A stretch of 64,000 nt of DNA, taken from Rathayibacter caricis DSM 15933 (lineage in GTDB: Bacteria > Actinomycetota > Actinomycetes > Actinomycetales > Microbacteriaceae). A model generated the notes under the pieces. It was not told the DNA's origin, did not search any database, and was given only the letters and a program-made list of their open reading frames with translations. Below, one piece after another: positions 35,861-44,391 of this stretch; position 1 is the first letter of the stretch; each line of letters starts with the position of its first letter. The position numbers were made by a program, and so were the translations under genes. The stretch spans positions 3,658,001 to 3,722,000 of the forward strand of contig NZ_PZPL01000001.1 in the NCBI RefSeq assembly GCF_003044275.1. Direction: 5' to 3'.

Positions 35861-35901
35861 GGATCTCGATACGCCCGCTCCGCGGGCTACTCGATCAGCA
35901 G
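35861..35901 (+). repeat. REP-like palindromic repeat, copy D
   Basis: The most regular copy: GGATCTCGATACGCCCGC, centre TCC, then GCGGGCTACTCGATCAGCAG. Copies C and D could form one large hairpin between metG and tatD. Confidence 0.85.
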
Positions 35902-35918
35902 AGGGAGGGCCCGAGCGG

Positions 35919-37499
35919 TCAGCTCGCCGGGGTCTCGATGCGGGGGAAGAGGGCCTCGAGGGTGTCGACCGTCGTGCCGACGGGCACGCGGCCCCAGTCG
36001 CCGGCCTCGCGGATCGGCTGCGCCGCGAGGGAGCCGAGCGACTCCTCGACGCCGAGCGCAGTCCACAGCTTCGCGGTCGCGCGGGGCACGACCGGCGAGA
36101 GCAGCACGGCGAGGGCGCGCAGCCCCTCCGTCGCCGTGTAGAGGACCGTGCCGAGCCGTTCGCGGTCGGCGTCGTTCTTGGCGAGCGCCCACGGCTCCTG
36201 CTCGGTGATGTAGCCGTTCAGCTCGTCGACGATGGTCCACACCGCGGTGATCGCGTCGTGGATGGCGAGGGCGTCGATCGCCGCGTCGGCCGAGGCGGCC
36301 GCGGCGGCGACGGTGCGCTGCACGCGCTCCTCCGCCTCGGTGGCGACTCCGGGCCCGGGCACGACGCCGTCGTAGTAGCGGTTGAGCATGGCGATCACGC
36401 GCGAGGCGAGGTTGCCGAATCCGTTCGCCAGCTCGGCCTGGTAGCGCGCCGAGAGGTCCTCCCACGAGAACGAGCCGTCCTGGCCGAACGTGATCGCGCG
36501 CATGAAGTAGTAGCGGAACGCGTCGGACCCGAACGTGTCGGTGATCTGCTCGGGCGCGATGCCGGTGAGCTTCGACTTCGACATCTTCTCGCCGCCGACC
36601 AGCAGCCAGCCGTGGCCGAAGACCTGCTTGGGCACGTCGAGCCCTGCGGCCATCAGCATCGCGGGCCAGATCACCGCGTGGAAGCGGAGGATGTCCTTGC
36701 CGACGATGTGGGTCGCCGGCCAGCGGCGGGCGAACTCCTCGTCATCCTGGCCGTAGCCGACGGCGGTGACGTAGTTGAGCAGGGCGTCGAACCAGACGTA
36801 GACGACGTGCGAGTCGTCCCACGGGACCTTCACGCCCCAGTCGAAGCTCGAGCGCGAGATCGAGAGGTCGGCGAGGCCCTGGCGCACGAAGCTGACGACC
36901 TCGTTGCGGGCCGACTCCGGCTGCACGAAGTCGGGGCGCTCCTCGTAGAGCGCGAGCAGGCGCTCGGTGTACTCGCTCATCCTGAAGAAGTAGTTCTTCT
37001 CGCTGAGCAGCTCGACCGGCTTGGAGTGGATCTTGCAGACGTACTGGCCCTCGTAGTCGCCGGTGCCCTCGTCGAGGTCCGAGAGCTGCTTGTACTCCTC
37101 GCAGCCGACGCAGTAGTAGCCCTCGTACTCGCCGGTGTAGATCGCGCCGCCGTCGTAGAGCTTCTGGAGGAACTTCTGCACGTTGACCTCGTGCCGCTCG
37201 TCCGTGGTGCGGATGAAGTCGTCGTTGGCGATGTCGATGGTGCTCAGGAGCGGCTGCCACGCGGTCTCGACGAGGCGGTCCGCCCACTCCTGCGGAGTCG
37301 TGCCGTTCGCCGTCGCGGTGCGCAGGATCTTCTGGCCGTGCTCGTCGGTGCCGGTGAGCAGCCAGGTGTCGTCGCCGGCCTGACGGTGCCAGCGGGTCAG
37401 CACGTCCGCCGCGACCTCCGTGTACGCGTGCCCGATGTGGGGGACGTCGTTGACGTAGAAGATCGGGGTCGTGAGATAGAAGGAGGCGCCGTCGGACAT
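35919..37499 (-). CDS. metG: Methionine--tRNA ligase
   Basis: Class I synthetase of 526 residues. HIGH-type motif is DVPHIGHAYTE and KMSKS is GGEKMSKSKLTG. The zinc knuckle region has YYCVGCEEY and YVCKIHSK. There is no C-terminal EMAP/Trbp-like domain, so it is the short monomeric type. Start at ATG 37499 (MSDGASF), chosen over an upstream Met because a TAGGAT box lies exactly 7 nt ahead of it and would exclude longer forms. First gene of the metG-tatD-rsmA-ispE order. Confidence 0.97.
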   Translation of the reverse strand: MSDGASFYLTTPIFYVNDVPHIGHAYTEVAADVLTRWHRQAGDDTWLLTGTDEHGQKILRTATANGTTPQEWADRLVETAWQPLLSTIDIANDDFIRTTDERHEVNVQKFLQKLYDGGAIYTGEYEGYYCVGCEEYKQLSDLDEGTGDYEGQYVCKIHSKPVELLSEKNYFFRMSEYTERLLALYEERPDFVQPESARNEVVSFVRQGLADLSISRSSFDWGVKVPWDDSHVVYVWFDALLNYVTAVGYGQDDEEFARRWPATHIVGKDILRFHAVIWPAMLMAAGLDVPKQVFGHGWLLVGGEKMSKSKLTGIAPEQITDTFGSDAFRYYFMRAITFGQDGSFSWEDLSARYQAELANGFGNLASRVIAMLNRYYDGVVPGPGVATEAEERVQRTVAAAAASADAAIDALAIHDAITAVWTIVDELNGYITEQEPWALAKNDADRERLGTVLYTATEGLRALAVLLSPVVPRATAKLWTALGVEESLGSLAAQPIREAGDWGRVPVGTTVDTLEALFPRIETPAS

Positions 37500-37506
37500 G
37501 GCGACC

Positions 37507-37512
37507 ATCCTA
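37507..37512 (-). promoter_or_regulatory. -10 box for metG, leaderless geometry
   Basis: TAGGAT followed by 7 nt and ATG 37499. No Shine-Dalgarno sequence is present. Confidence 0.55.
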
Positions 37513-37594
37513 TTCACCGCGCGGTGCCAGCCTTCCCGTGTGACGGCGGACCCGGAACCAGCCTTGACGAGGGGCGGCTCCTTGTCGCACGACA

Positions 37595-37623
37595 TGACAT
37601 ACCCTCAGCTCGTGACTAGCCTC
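37595..37623 (+). promoter_or_regulatory. Promoter of the secreted-protein gene
   Basis: ATGACA, a 17-bp spacer and TAGCCT form a complete vegetative-type promoter. The predicted leader of about 28 nt contains the ribosome-binding site GAAGGAT. It is one of the few full -35/-10 pairs in the window. Confidence 0.5.
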
Positions 37624-37657
37624 GTCGGATTCCCCGAGCCCGTGAGAAGGATGCACC

Positions 37658-38692
37658 ATGACGTCGAACCACACCCTCCGCCGACGGACGACTCTCGCCG
37701 TCGCAGCCTGGACACTGCCGGTCGTCGCCACCGCCACCGCGACTCCGGCCGCTGCCGCGAGCGCGACGGCCGCATTCGATCTGCAGATGCAGAACTTCTC
37801 GGGTGACAACGGCACCTGGTACAACGACGACCGCACGCAGTACCTCGGTTACAACACTTTTCTGTCACCGACCGTGCACAACGCTGGTCCGGAGGCGGCG
37901 CCCGCCGGCACGGTGGTCGTCATGCGGTCCGACGACAGGATCCTCGGCTCGCCGTCCCTCGCCGTGGCTGACTCGTCCGGGATCCCGGCCGGCGCGATCT
38001 CCATCACCGGTCCGGTCGTCGATGGTGACCGCTCCACCTTCACCGCGGTGATCTCGGTGCCGATCCCCGCCGGCGTGGACGTAGTCTTCACGCCGCGATT
38101 CGGCGATGGCCTGACCCACGAGGAGGCCGCCGAGATCCACGACTTCACGACGGTGTTCTCGGATCTGACACCGCACTCCTTCTCCGTGCATTCGCCGGCC
38201 GGCGCCGACTCCGACCCCTCGAACGATTCGCTCTCGTGGACGGCGGAGACGGGCACGCTCGTGCCGTGGAACGGTACCGTCACGGGAGAATGGGCCGTCC
38301 TGGCCACGGGTAGCTGCACCTACCCGTACGTGGCGGCGGTGGTGGTCTCGAGCACCGGAGCTAACGCGGTGCCGCCCGACGCGCAGATCTACTACGACTT
38401 CGACACGCGCGCCCTTCCCCAGGTCTCGCTCGCCTCGGCGACGATCGACGGCGCTCCGACGACGATGCGTGCGGGACGGGTCGACACGGATTCGACGAGC
38501 GGCCGAATCACCTGGTACACCACTGAGCCGGTCGCTCCGGGCTCGGCACTGCGCCTCGAACTGGCTACGACGACGGATCCGTCGGCCGCGCTGACCGACC
38601 CCGTCACGATGGCCTCGGCCAGCCTGGCCACGGACGTCCACGAGAGCGACGAGTCCGACAACTTCATCTTCAGCAGAGGCACCTGCGGATAG
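37658..38692 (+). CDS. Secreted protein of unknown function with Tat-like signal
   Basis: A 344-residue protein starting MTSNHTLRRRTTLAVAAW, a twin-arginine-like signal with a hydrophobic stretch and probable Ala-x-Ala cleavage near residue 34 (ATPAAAASA). The mature part is Thr/Ser/Asp-rich and probably all-beta, built from immunoglobulin-like strands (SPTVHNAGPEAAPAGTVVVM and a related later segment ending DVHESDESDNF). This resembles the DUF11/CARDB type of adhesin repeat by eye only. Two cysteines (GSCTYP and GTCG near the end) may pair. Codon use looks less biased than in the neighbours. It interrupts the conserved metG-rsmI neighbourhood. Confidence 0.8.
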   Translation: MTSNHTLRRRTTLAVAAWTLPVVATATATPAAAASATAAFDLQMQNFSGDNGTWYNDDRTQYLGYNTFLSPTVHNAGPEAAPAGTVVVMRSDDRILGSPSLAVADSSGIPAGAISITGPVVDGDRSTFTAVISVPIPAGVDVVFTPRFGDGLTHEEAAEIHDFTTVFSDLTPHSFSVHSPAGADSDPSNDSLSWTAETGTLVPWNGTVTGEWAVLATGSCTYPYVAAVVVSSTGANAVPPDAQIYYDFDTRALPQVSLASATIDGAPTTMRAGRVDTDSTSGRITWYTTEPVAPGSALRLELATTTDPSAALTDPVTMASASLATDVHESDESDNFIFSRGTCG

Positions 38693-38707
38693 GCCGCCGC
38701 CTGCAGC

Positions 38708-39529
38708 TCAACCGCGGCGCGACGCCAGCGCCGCCTCGTAGAGCTCGCGTCGCGAGAGTCCGGTGCGCTCGGCGACCTCGGCCGACGCCTCCTTGAGCCG
38801 CGCCCCGGCGGCGACCCGCGCGAGGACGTCGGCGAGCGCGTCCTCCTGCGACGCCTCCCGCTCCGGAGCGCCCTGCACCACCAGGCAGATCTCTCCGCGG
38901 AGCCCGCCGGCCGCCCACTCGGCGAGCTCGGCCGCCGTACCGCGGCGCACCTCCTCGAACATCTTCGTCAGCTCGCGGCACACCACGACCCGGCGCTCGG
39001 GCCCCATCGCCTCGACCAGGTCGGCGAGGGCGTCGCCGATGCGGTGCGGCGACTCGAAGAACACCATGGTGCGGCGCTCGTCGACGAGGGAGCGGAAGGT
39101 CGAGACCCGCTCGCCGTGCTTGCGCGGCAGGAAGCCCTCGAAGCTGAACCGGTCGGTCGGCAGCCCCGAGACGGCGAGCGCCATCAGCACGGCCGAGGGA
39201 CCGGGGAGCGCCGTGACCGCGACTCCGGCGGCCACCGCCGTCTCGACGAGGTGGTAGCCCGGATCGGACACGGTAGGCATGCCGGCGTCGCTGAGCACGA
39301 GCAGGTCCTGGTCGCGGGCGAGCTCGACCAGCTCGGCCGCCCGCTGGCGCTCGTTGTGGTCGTGCAGCGCGTAGAGGGTCGGCCGGTTCTCGATGCCGAG
39401 CGCCCGCAGCAGCTGGATGGTGACGCGGGTGTCCTCGGCGGCGACGTGCTGCGCGGTCGAGAGCGCCTCCACGAGCCGCCGGGAGGCATCGCCGAGGTTT
39501 CCGATGGGCGTGCCCGCGAGGATGATCAT
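38708..39529 (-). CDS. rsmI: 16S rRNA (cytidine(1402)-2'-O)-methyltransferase
   Basis: Ribosome-modifying SAM methyltransferase of 273 residues. Starts MIILAGTPIGNLGDASRR. Family blocks: AAEDTRVTIQLLRALGI, LLVLSDAGMPTVSDPGYHLV, TALPGPSAVLMAL and FFESPHRI. ATG at 39529 has GGGAG about 9 nt ahead. It diverges from an O-mannosyltransferase gene, an arrangement common in actinobacteria. Confidence 0.95.
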   Translation of the reverse strand: MIILAGTPIGNLGDASRRLVEALSTAQHVAAEDTRVTIQLLRALGIENRPTLYALHDHNERQRAAELVELARDQDLLVLSDAGMPTVSDPGYHLVETAVAAGVAVTALPGPSAVLMALAVSGLPTDRFSFEGFLPRKHGERVSTFRSLVDERRTMVFFESPHRIGDALADLVEAMGPERRVVVCRELTKMFEEVRRGTAAELAEWAAGGLRGEICLVVQGAPEREASQEDALADVLARVAAGARLKEASAEVAERTGLSRRELYEAALASRRG

Positions 39530-39612
39530 GCAGCCAGTCTCCCAGCCCCGATCGGTGGGCGACCCTCGGAGGAGGCGTGCGGGCGGGCGGTCGTGGTGCC
39601 GTGACGCCCCGT

Positions 39613-39618
39613 TAGCAT
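39613..39618 (+). promoter_or_regulatory. -10 box for the mannosyltransferase gene
   Basis: TAGCAT, 6 nt, then GTG 39625. It supports the GTG as the start. Confidence 0.55.
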
Positions 39619-39624
39619 GGCCGG

Positions 39625-41310
39625 GTGACGGACCGACCGCAGCGCGACTTCGACGACCTGCTCCTCGACTCCGCCGGAGCGACCCGGTCGGTTCCCGTCG
39701 AGCCCGCGGAGGACGTCGCCGCGGCACCCCGGGTGCGCGAGCCGCAGCCCGACGTGCCGCGGGGCTCCTGGTTCGACGACGTCTTCGCACGCCTGACGCT
39801 CACCCCGCTCCGGCGACGGCTGTGGGACCTCGGTCTGCCGATCGCCGTGGTCGTGCTCGCCGCCGTGCTGCGCCTGTGGAACCTCGGGCACCCCCGCTCG
39901 CTCGTGTTCGACGAGACCTTCTACGTGAAGGACGCCTGGACGCTCTGGAACCTCGGCTTCGAGGGCGCGTGGCCGGAGGATCCCGACCCGGGCTTCGCGG
40001 CGGGCGACGTGGACACGTTCACGGGAGCGCCGTCGTTCGTCGTGCACCCTCCGCTGGGCAAGTGGATCATCGGGCTCGGGATGGGCGCGTTCGGCGCCGA
40101 CGACAGCGTCGGCTGGCGGATCTCGACGGCGGTCGTCGGGATCCTCGCGGTCGCGCTCGTCATCGTCGTCGGCCGGCTGCTCTTCCGCTCGACGCTGATC
40201 GCCTCGCTCGCGGGCCTCTTCCTCGCCCTCGACGGCCACGCGATCGTGATGTCGCGCGTCTCGCTGCTCGACGGGATCCTCATGTTCGTCGCGCTGTGCG
40301 GCGTGACGGCCGTGCTGCTCGACCGCCGCTGGGCGGAGCTGCGGCTCGCCGAGAAGGTCGCCGCCGGGGCCCTGCCCAGCTGGGGACCGGTGCTCTGGTG
40401 GCGGCCCTGGCTCCTGGTCGCGGGCTTCGTCTTCGGTCTCGCGGCCGGCGTGAAGTGGACCGGGATCTACTTCCTGGCGGCCTACGGGGTCTACCTCGTC
40501 GTGGTCGACGCGCTGATGCGCCGCCGGGCGGGTGTCCCCTTCTGGGGCAGCGGAGCCGTGCTCAAGCAGGGCCCGGTGACCTTCCTCCTGGTCGTGCCGA
40601 TCGCGCTCGTCGCGTACCTCCTCACCTGGACCGGCTGGCTCCGGACTTCCGGCGGCTGGGCCCGGCAGTGGGCGACGGAGGCCCCGGGCAACGCCTGGAC
40701 CGGTGCGCTGGCGTGGGTGCCCGACTGGGCGCAGAGCCTCTGGCACTACCACGTGCAGATGTACGACTACTCGATCAACCTGCGCGCGACGCACCCCTAC
40801 GAGGCGAACCCGCTGACCTGGCTGCTGATGACGCGGCCGACGAGCATGTACTTCGTCGACGGCGCCGAGGGCGTCGACGGCTGCACCGCGGCGCGCTGCG
40901 CCGAGGCGATCACCTCGGTCGCGAATCCGCTGATCTGGTACGCCGGAGTCGCGGCGCTGCTCTACCTGCTCTACCGCCTCGCGCGATACCGGGAGTGGCG
41001 CGCGGGCTTCGTGCTGATGGGCATCGTCGCGGGCTACCTGCCGTGGATGCTGTACCTGGACCGCACGGTCTTCCAGTTCTACTGCGTCGTGTTCCAGCCG
41101 TACATGATGCTCGCGCTCGCGATGACGGCGGGGATCGTGATGGGCTCGCCGCAGGACCCCGTCCGCAAGCGGACCCGCGGGATCGTCCTCGTGCTCGGGT
41201 TCGTCGTGCTCGCCGCCGCGCTCACCGCCTTCTTCTACCCCGTCTGGACCGGGCAGCAGACCTCGTTCGCCTTCTGGCAGGCGCACATGTGGCTCCCGTC
41301 GTGGGTCTGA
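39625..41310 (+). CDS. Polyprenol-phosphate-mannose-dependent protein O-mannosyltransferase (GT39)
   Basis: Membrane glycosyltransferase of 561 residues that should mannosylate secreted proteins as they leave through Sec. A cytoplasmic acidic N-terminus of about 70 residues precedes the first membrane segment. The catalytic Asp-Glu pair lies in the first outer loop (SLVFDETFYVKDAWTLWNLG), followed by HPPLGKWIIGLG. About ten further segments are visible, with FQPYMMLALAMTAGIVMG near the end. Start GTG 39625 is supported by the box 6 nt upstream. It overlaps the next gene by 10 bp. Confidence 0.93.
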   Translation: MTDRPQRDFDDLLLDSAGATRSVPVEPAEDVAAAPRVREPQPDVPRGSWFDDVFARLTLTPLRRRLWDLGLPIAVVVLAAVLRLWNLGHPRSLVFDETFYVKDAWTLWNLGFEGAWPEDPDPGFAAGDVDTFTGAPSFVVHPPLGKWIIGLGMGAFGADDSVGWRISTAVVGILAVALVIVVGRLLFRSTLIASLAGLFLALDGHAIVMSRVSLLDGILMFVALCGVTAVLLDRRWAELRLAEKVAAGALPSWGPVLWWRPWLLVAGFVFGLAAGVKWTGIYFLAAYGVYLVVVDALMRRRAGVPFWGSGAVLKQGPVTFLLVVPIALVAYLLTWTGWLRTSGGWARQWATEAPGNAWTGALAWVPDWAQSLWHYHVQMYDYSINLRATHPYEANPLTWLLMTRPTSMYFVDGAEGVDGCTAARCAEAITSVANPLIWYAGVAALLYLLYRLARYREWRAGFVLMGIVAGYLPWMLYLDRTVFQFYCVVFQPYMMLALAMTAGIVMGSPQDPVRKRTRGIVLVLGFVVLAAALTAFFYPVWTGQQTSFAFWQAHMWLPSWV

Positions 41311-42290
41311 TCCCGCGTCTCGGACCCGGAGTCGCGGTCTGCGCGGCCGCCGCGGTGCTCGCGGCCGTCGTGCACGCTCTCGTGCCGGCGGTGCCGATGC
41401 TGACGGCCGCGGTCGCGCTCGGGATCGTGGTGGCGCAGGTGCCGGCGGCCCGTCCGGCGCTGGGCGGTGCGCTGTCGCCGGGTCTGAAGTTCTCGTCGCG
41501 GACCCTCATGCGCACCGGGATCGTGCTGCTGGGGCTGAAGCTCTCGCTCGTGGACATCGCGGCGCTGGGCTGGGCGGCGATCCTCGTGGTGGTGGGCATC
41601 GTGCTGGCGACGTTCGCGCTCACCTGGGCGCTCGGGCGGGCGCTCGGACTGCCCGGCCGCGAGCCCCTGCTGCTGGCCGCCGGCTTCTCGATCTGCGGCG
41701 CCTCCGCCATCGGCGCGATGGCCGGGGCGACACGGGCGAAGGAGTCGGAGCAGGCCGTGCCGGTCGCGCTGGTGACGCTCTGCGGAACGCTCGCGATCGC
41801 GGTGCTGCCGGCGCTGCAGCATCCGCTGGGCCTCTCGGCGGACCAGTTCGGGCACTGGGTGGGAGCGTCGGTGCACGACGTCGGCCAGGTCGTCGCGACG
41901 GCGCAGGTCGCGGGGGCGTCGGCCCTCGCGGTGGCGGTGGTCGTCAAGCTCACGCGCGTGGTCATGCTCGCGCCGATGGTCGCGATCGCCGCGGCGGCGA
42001 CGCGGCGCGGCGGAGAGGCGGTCGGACCGCGTCCCGCGATCGTGCCGCTGTTCGTGGTCGGCTTCCTCGCGGCCGTTCTCGTGCGCACCTGGGTGCCGCT
42101 GCCGGAGGGGCTGCTCGCGGGTGCCGACACCGCCCAGACCTGGCTGCTCGCGGCAGCGCTGTTCGCCCTCGGCACCGGCGTGCGGCTGCGCGCTCTCGTG
42201 ACGACCGGCTGGCGGGCGCTCGTCGTGGCGCTCGGCTCGTGGTTCGCGATCGCCGCGATGGCGCTGGCGGCGGTGCACGCGACGGTCTGA
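41301..42290 (+). CDS. YeiH family putative sulfate export transporter
   Basis: A 329-residue membrane protein with about 10 segments of the UPF0324/PSE family. The typical stretch LKFSSRTLMRTGIVLLGLKL and AAGFSICGASAIGAMAGATR are present, as is VGASVHDVGQVVATAQ. Start GTG 41301 lies inside the end of the mannosyltransferase gene, with no clear ribosome-binding site; coupling to the upstream gene is likely. Transport of sulfate or another anion is inferred from family naming; biochemical evidence for this family is thin. Confidence 0.88.
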   Translation: MGLIPRLGPGVAVCAAAAVLAAVVHALVPAVPMLTAAVALGIVVAQVPAARPALGGALSPGLKFSSRTLMRTGIVLLGLKLSLVDIAALGWAAILVVVGIVLATFALTWALGRALGLPGREPLLLAAGFSICGASAIGAMAGATRAKESEQAVPVALVTLCGTLAIAVLPALQHPLGLSADQFGHWVGASVHDVGQVVATAQVAGASALAVAVVVKLTRVVMLAPMVAIAAAATRRGGEAVGPRPAIVPLFVVGFLAAVLVRTWVPLPEGLLAGADTAQTWLLAAALFALGTGVRLRALVTTGWRALVVALGSWFAIAAMALAAVHATV

Positions 42291-42311
42291 TCCTGGGACT
42301 GTTACGGACTG

Positions 42312-42336
42312 CGACAGCTCTCGCGCCCCGCTGTCG
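42312..42336 (+). terminator. Weak hairpin between the YeiH gene and metY
   Basis: CGACAGC and GCTGTCG make a 7-bp stem with an 11-nt loop, 22 bp behind the YeiH stop and 12 bp before the metY -10 box. It could be a terminator or an operator of metY. Confidence 0.35.
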
Positions 42337-42347
42337 GAGGGCGACGG

Positions 42348-42353
42348 TAACGT
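42348..42353 (+). promoter_or_regulatory. -10 box for metY, leaderless geometry
   Basis: TAACGT, 7 nt, then ATG 42361. No ribosome-binding site and no SAM riboswitch are seen. Confidence 0.55.
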
Positions 42354-42360
42354 CGATCGC

Positions 42361-43725
42361 ATGGCAGATCGCGAGTACGGCTTCAAGACGCGTGCAATCC
42401 ACGCGGGCAACATCCCCGACCCGGTGACCGGTGCGCGCGCGCTGCCGATCTACCAGACCAGCGCGTTCGTCTTCGACGACACCGCCGACGCCGCGGCGCG
42501 CTTCGCCCTGCAGAAGTACGGCAACGTCTACTCGCGCCTCTCCAACCCCACCGTCGCCTCCTTCGAGGAGCGCGTCGCGAGCCTCGAGGGCGGCCTCGGC
42601 GCCGTGGCGACCGCGTCGGGCCTCTCGGCGCAGTTCATCGTCTTCGCGGCCCTCGTCGGCTCGGGCGATCACGTCGTCTCCTCCGCCAACCTCTACGGCG
42701 GGTCCATCACGCAGCTCGACGTGACCCTGCGCCGCTTCGGGGTCGAGACGACCTTCGTGCAGTCGAGCGATCCGGCCGACTACGCGGCGGCGATCACCGA
42801 GAAGACCAAGGTCCTCTACGCCGAGACCATCGCGAACCCCTCCGGCGAGATCGCCGACATCGAGGGCCTCGCGGCCGTCGCGCACGCCGCGGGCATCCCG
42901 CTCGTCATCGACTCGACCGTGGCGACTCCTTATCTGGTGCGCCCGATCGAGTGGGGCGCCGACATCGTCATCCACTCGGCGACCAAGTTCCTCGGCGGCC
43001 ACGGCACCACGCTCGGCGGCGTCGTCGTCGAGTCGGGCCGCTTCCACTACTCGCACGAGAAGTTCCCGCTGCTGCACGACTCCGTCGCCTCGTACGGCGA
43101 CCTCTCGTGGGACGGCAACTTCGGCGAGTACGGGTTCCTCACCCGCCTGCGCGCCGAGCAGCTGCGCGACATCGGCCCGGTCCTCGCTCCCCACTCCGCG
43201 TTCCTGCTCGCCCAGGGCGTCGAGACGCTGCCGTACCGGATCCAGGCGCACGTCGACAACGCCCGCCGCGTGGCGGAGTGGCTCGACGCCGATCCGCGGA
43301 TCGAGGCCGTCTACTGGGCCGGCCTGCCCGCGCACCCGCACCACGAGCGCGCGCAGAAGTACCTGCCGAAGGGGCCGGGCTCGGTGTTCAGCTTCGTCGT
43401 GAAGGGCGGCCGCGCGGTCGGACAGACCTTCATCGAATCGGTCGACCTCGCCAGCCACCTCGCCAACATCGGCGACGCGAAGACGCTGGTGATCCACCCC
43501 GCCTCGACGACGCACGCGCAGCTCACCGAGCAGCAGCTGCTCGACGCGGGCGTGCTGCCGGGCCTCGTCCGCCTCTCGGTGGGCATCGAGGACGCCGACG
43601 ACATCATCTACGACCTCGACCAGGCGCTCACCGCGGCCGTCGAGAAGCACGGCACACCGGACGCGCCGACCGAGCTCCCGGAGGACGCCTCGGCGACCCT
43701 CCTCTCCCCCACCGTGGAGGTCTGA
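42361..43725 (+). CDS. metY: O-acetylhomoserine aminocarboxypropyltransferase/cysteine synthase
   Basis: PLP enzyme of 454 residues that makes homocysteine from O-acetylhomoserine and sulfide. FKTRAIHAGNIPDPVTGAR and PIYQTSAFVFDDTADAAARF are family signatures. The PLP lysine is in IHSATKFLGGHGTT. YSRLSNPTVASFEERVASLE is also diagnostic. Length fits MetY and not MetB (about 385 residues). It forms a tight pair (4-bp gap) with a CoA-binding protein. Confidence 0.95.
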   Translation: MADREYGFKTRAIHAGNIPDPVTGARALPIYQTSAFVFDDTADAAARFALQKYGNVYSRLSNPTVASFEERVASLEGGLGAVATASGLSAQFIVFAALVGSGDHVVSSANLYGGSITQLDVTLRRFGVETTFVQSSDPADYAAAITEKTKVLYAETIANPSGEIADIEGLAAVAHAAGIPLVIDSTVATPYLVRPIEWGADIVIHSATKFLGGHGTTLGGVVVESGRFHYSHEKFPLLHDSVASYGDLSWDGNFGEYGFLTRLRAEQLRDIGPVLAPHSAFLLAQGVETLPYRIQAHVDNARRVAEWLDADPRIEAVYWAGLPAHPHHERAQKYLPKGPGSVFSFVVKGGRAVGQTFIESVDLASHLANIGDAKTLVIHPASTTHAQLTEQQLLDAGVLPGLVRLSVGIEDADDIIYDLDQALTAAVEKHGTPDAPTELPEDASATLLSPTVEV

Positions 43726-43729
43726 TCCC

Positions 43730-44302
43730 ATGACCACGACCGACGACACCGTCGTCCAGCTGTCCAACGGGCTCAGCTGCTCCGTCCCGACCAACTCGCC
43801 GCTGGCGAAGATGCTGCGCTCGCAGCGCACCTGGGTCGGCCCGGATGCGAAGCAGCGCCTCGACATCCTCCGTCGCGCGAAGACGGTCGCGATCGTGGGC
43901 GCCTCGCCGAACCCGGCGCGCTCGTCGTACTTCGTCTCGACCTACCTGCAGCAGTCGAGCGACTACGAGCTGTTCTTCGTGAACCCCAACGCCACCGAGA
44001 TCCTCGGGCAGCCGGTCTACAAGAGCCTCGCCGACCTGCCCGTCGTGCCCGACATCGTCGACGTCTTCCGCAAGGCGAGCGACATCCCCTCCGTGATCGA
44101 CGACGTGGTCGCGATCGGCGCGCCGACCGTCTGGGTGCAGCTCGGCATCTGGAACCAGGAGGCGGCCGAGTACGGCGAGTCGAAGGGCCTGACGGTGGTC
44201 ATGGACCGCTGCATCAAGGTCGAGCACGCCCGCTTCCACGGCGGACTGCACCTGCTCGGCTTCGACACCGGCCAGATCACCGCGCGCAAGACGATCCGCT
44301 GA
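43730..44302 (+). CDS. CoA-binding domain protein (YccU-like)
   Basis: A 190-residue Rossmann-fold protein. The nucleotide-binding segment is KTVAIVGASPNPARSSYFVS, followed by LFFVNPNATEILGQPVYKSL, and ends with VVMDRCIKVEHARF, a conserved family motif with Cys and His. It has no ligase or catalytic domain. It follows metY by 4 bp, an arrangement I recall as common in Microbacteriaceae and related groups, suggesting a role tied to sulfur amino-acid synthesis. The molecular function is unknown. Confidence 0.88.
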   Translation: MTTTDDTVVQLSNGLSCSVPTNSPLAKMLRSQRTWVGPDAKQRLDILRRAKTVAIVGASPNPARSSYFVSTYLQQSSDYELFFVNPNATEILGQPVYKSLADLPVVPDIVDVFRKASDIPSVIDDVVAIGAPTVWVQLGIWNQEAAEYGESKGLTVVMDRCIKVEHARFHGGLHLLGFDTGQITARKTIR

Positions 44303-44304
44303 CA

Positions 44305-44345
44305 CTCGACGGGCCGGCTGGGGAGTCCCCGGCCGGCCCGTCGAG
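44305..44345. terminator. Two-way terminator between the metY pair and rtcB
   Basis: Perfect 14-bp arms CTCGACGGGCCGGC and complement, with an inner GGGG/CCCC stem, between converging genes. Confidence 0.85.
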
Positions 44346-44348
44346 CGT

Positions 44349-44391
44349 CAGTTGCGCTCTGCGTCTCAGTCGCGCTCTGCGTCTCAGTCGC
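44349..44391 (+). repeat. 18-bp tandem repeat spanning the rtcB stop codon
   Basis: Units CAGTTGCGCTCTGCGTCT (44349) and CAGTCGCGCTCTGCGTCT (44367) and a partial third unit (44385). Each unit junction carries GACTGA or AACTGA on the minus strand, so the last Asp codon and stop of rtcB are copied downstream. Confidence 0.8.

Noticed and set aside
37500..37657. T-box or other RNA control ahead of metG
   Set aside because: The -10 box is 7 nt from the start codon, leaving no leader. No T-box sequence is present.
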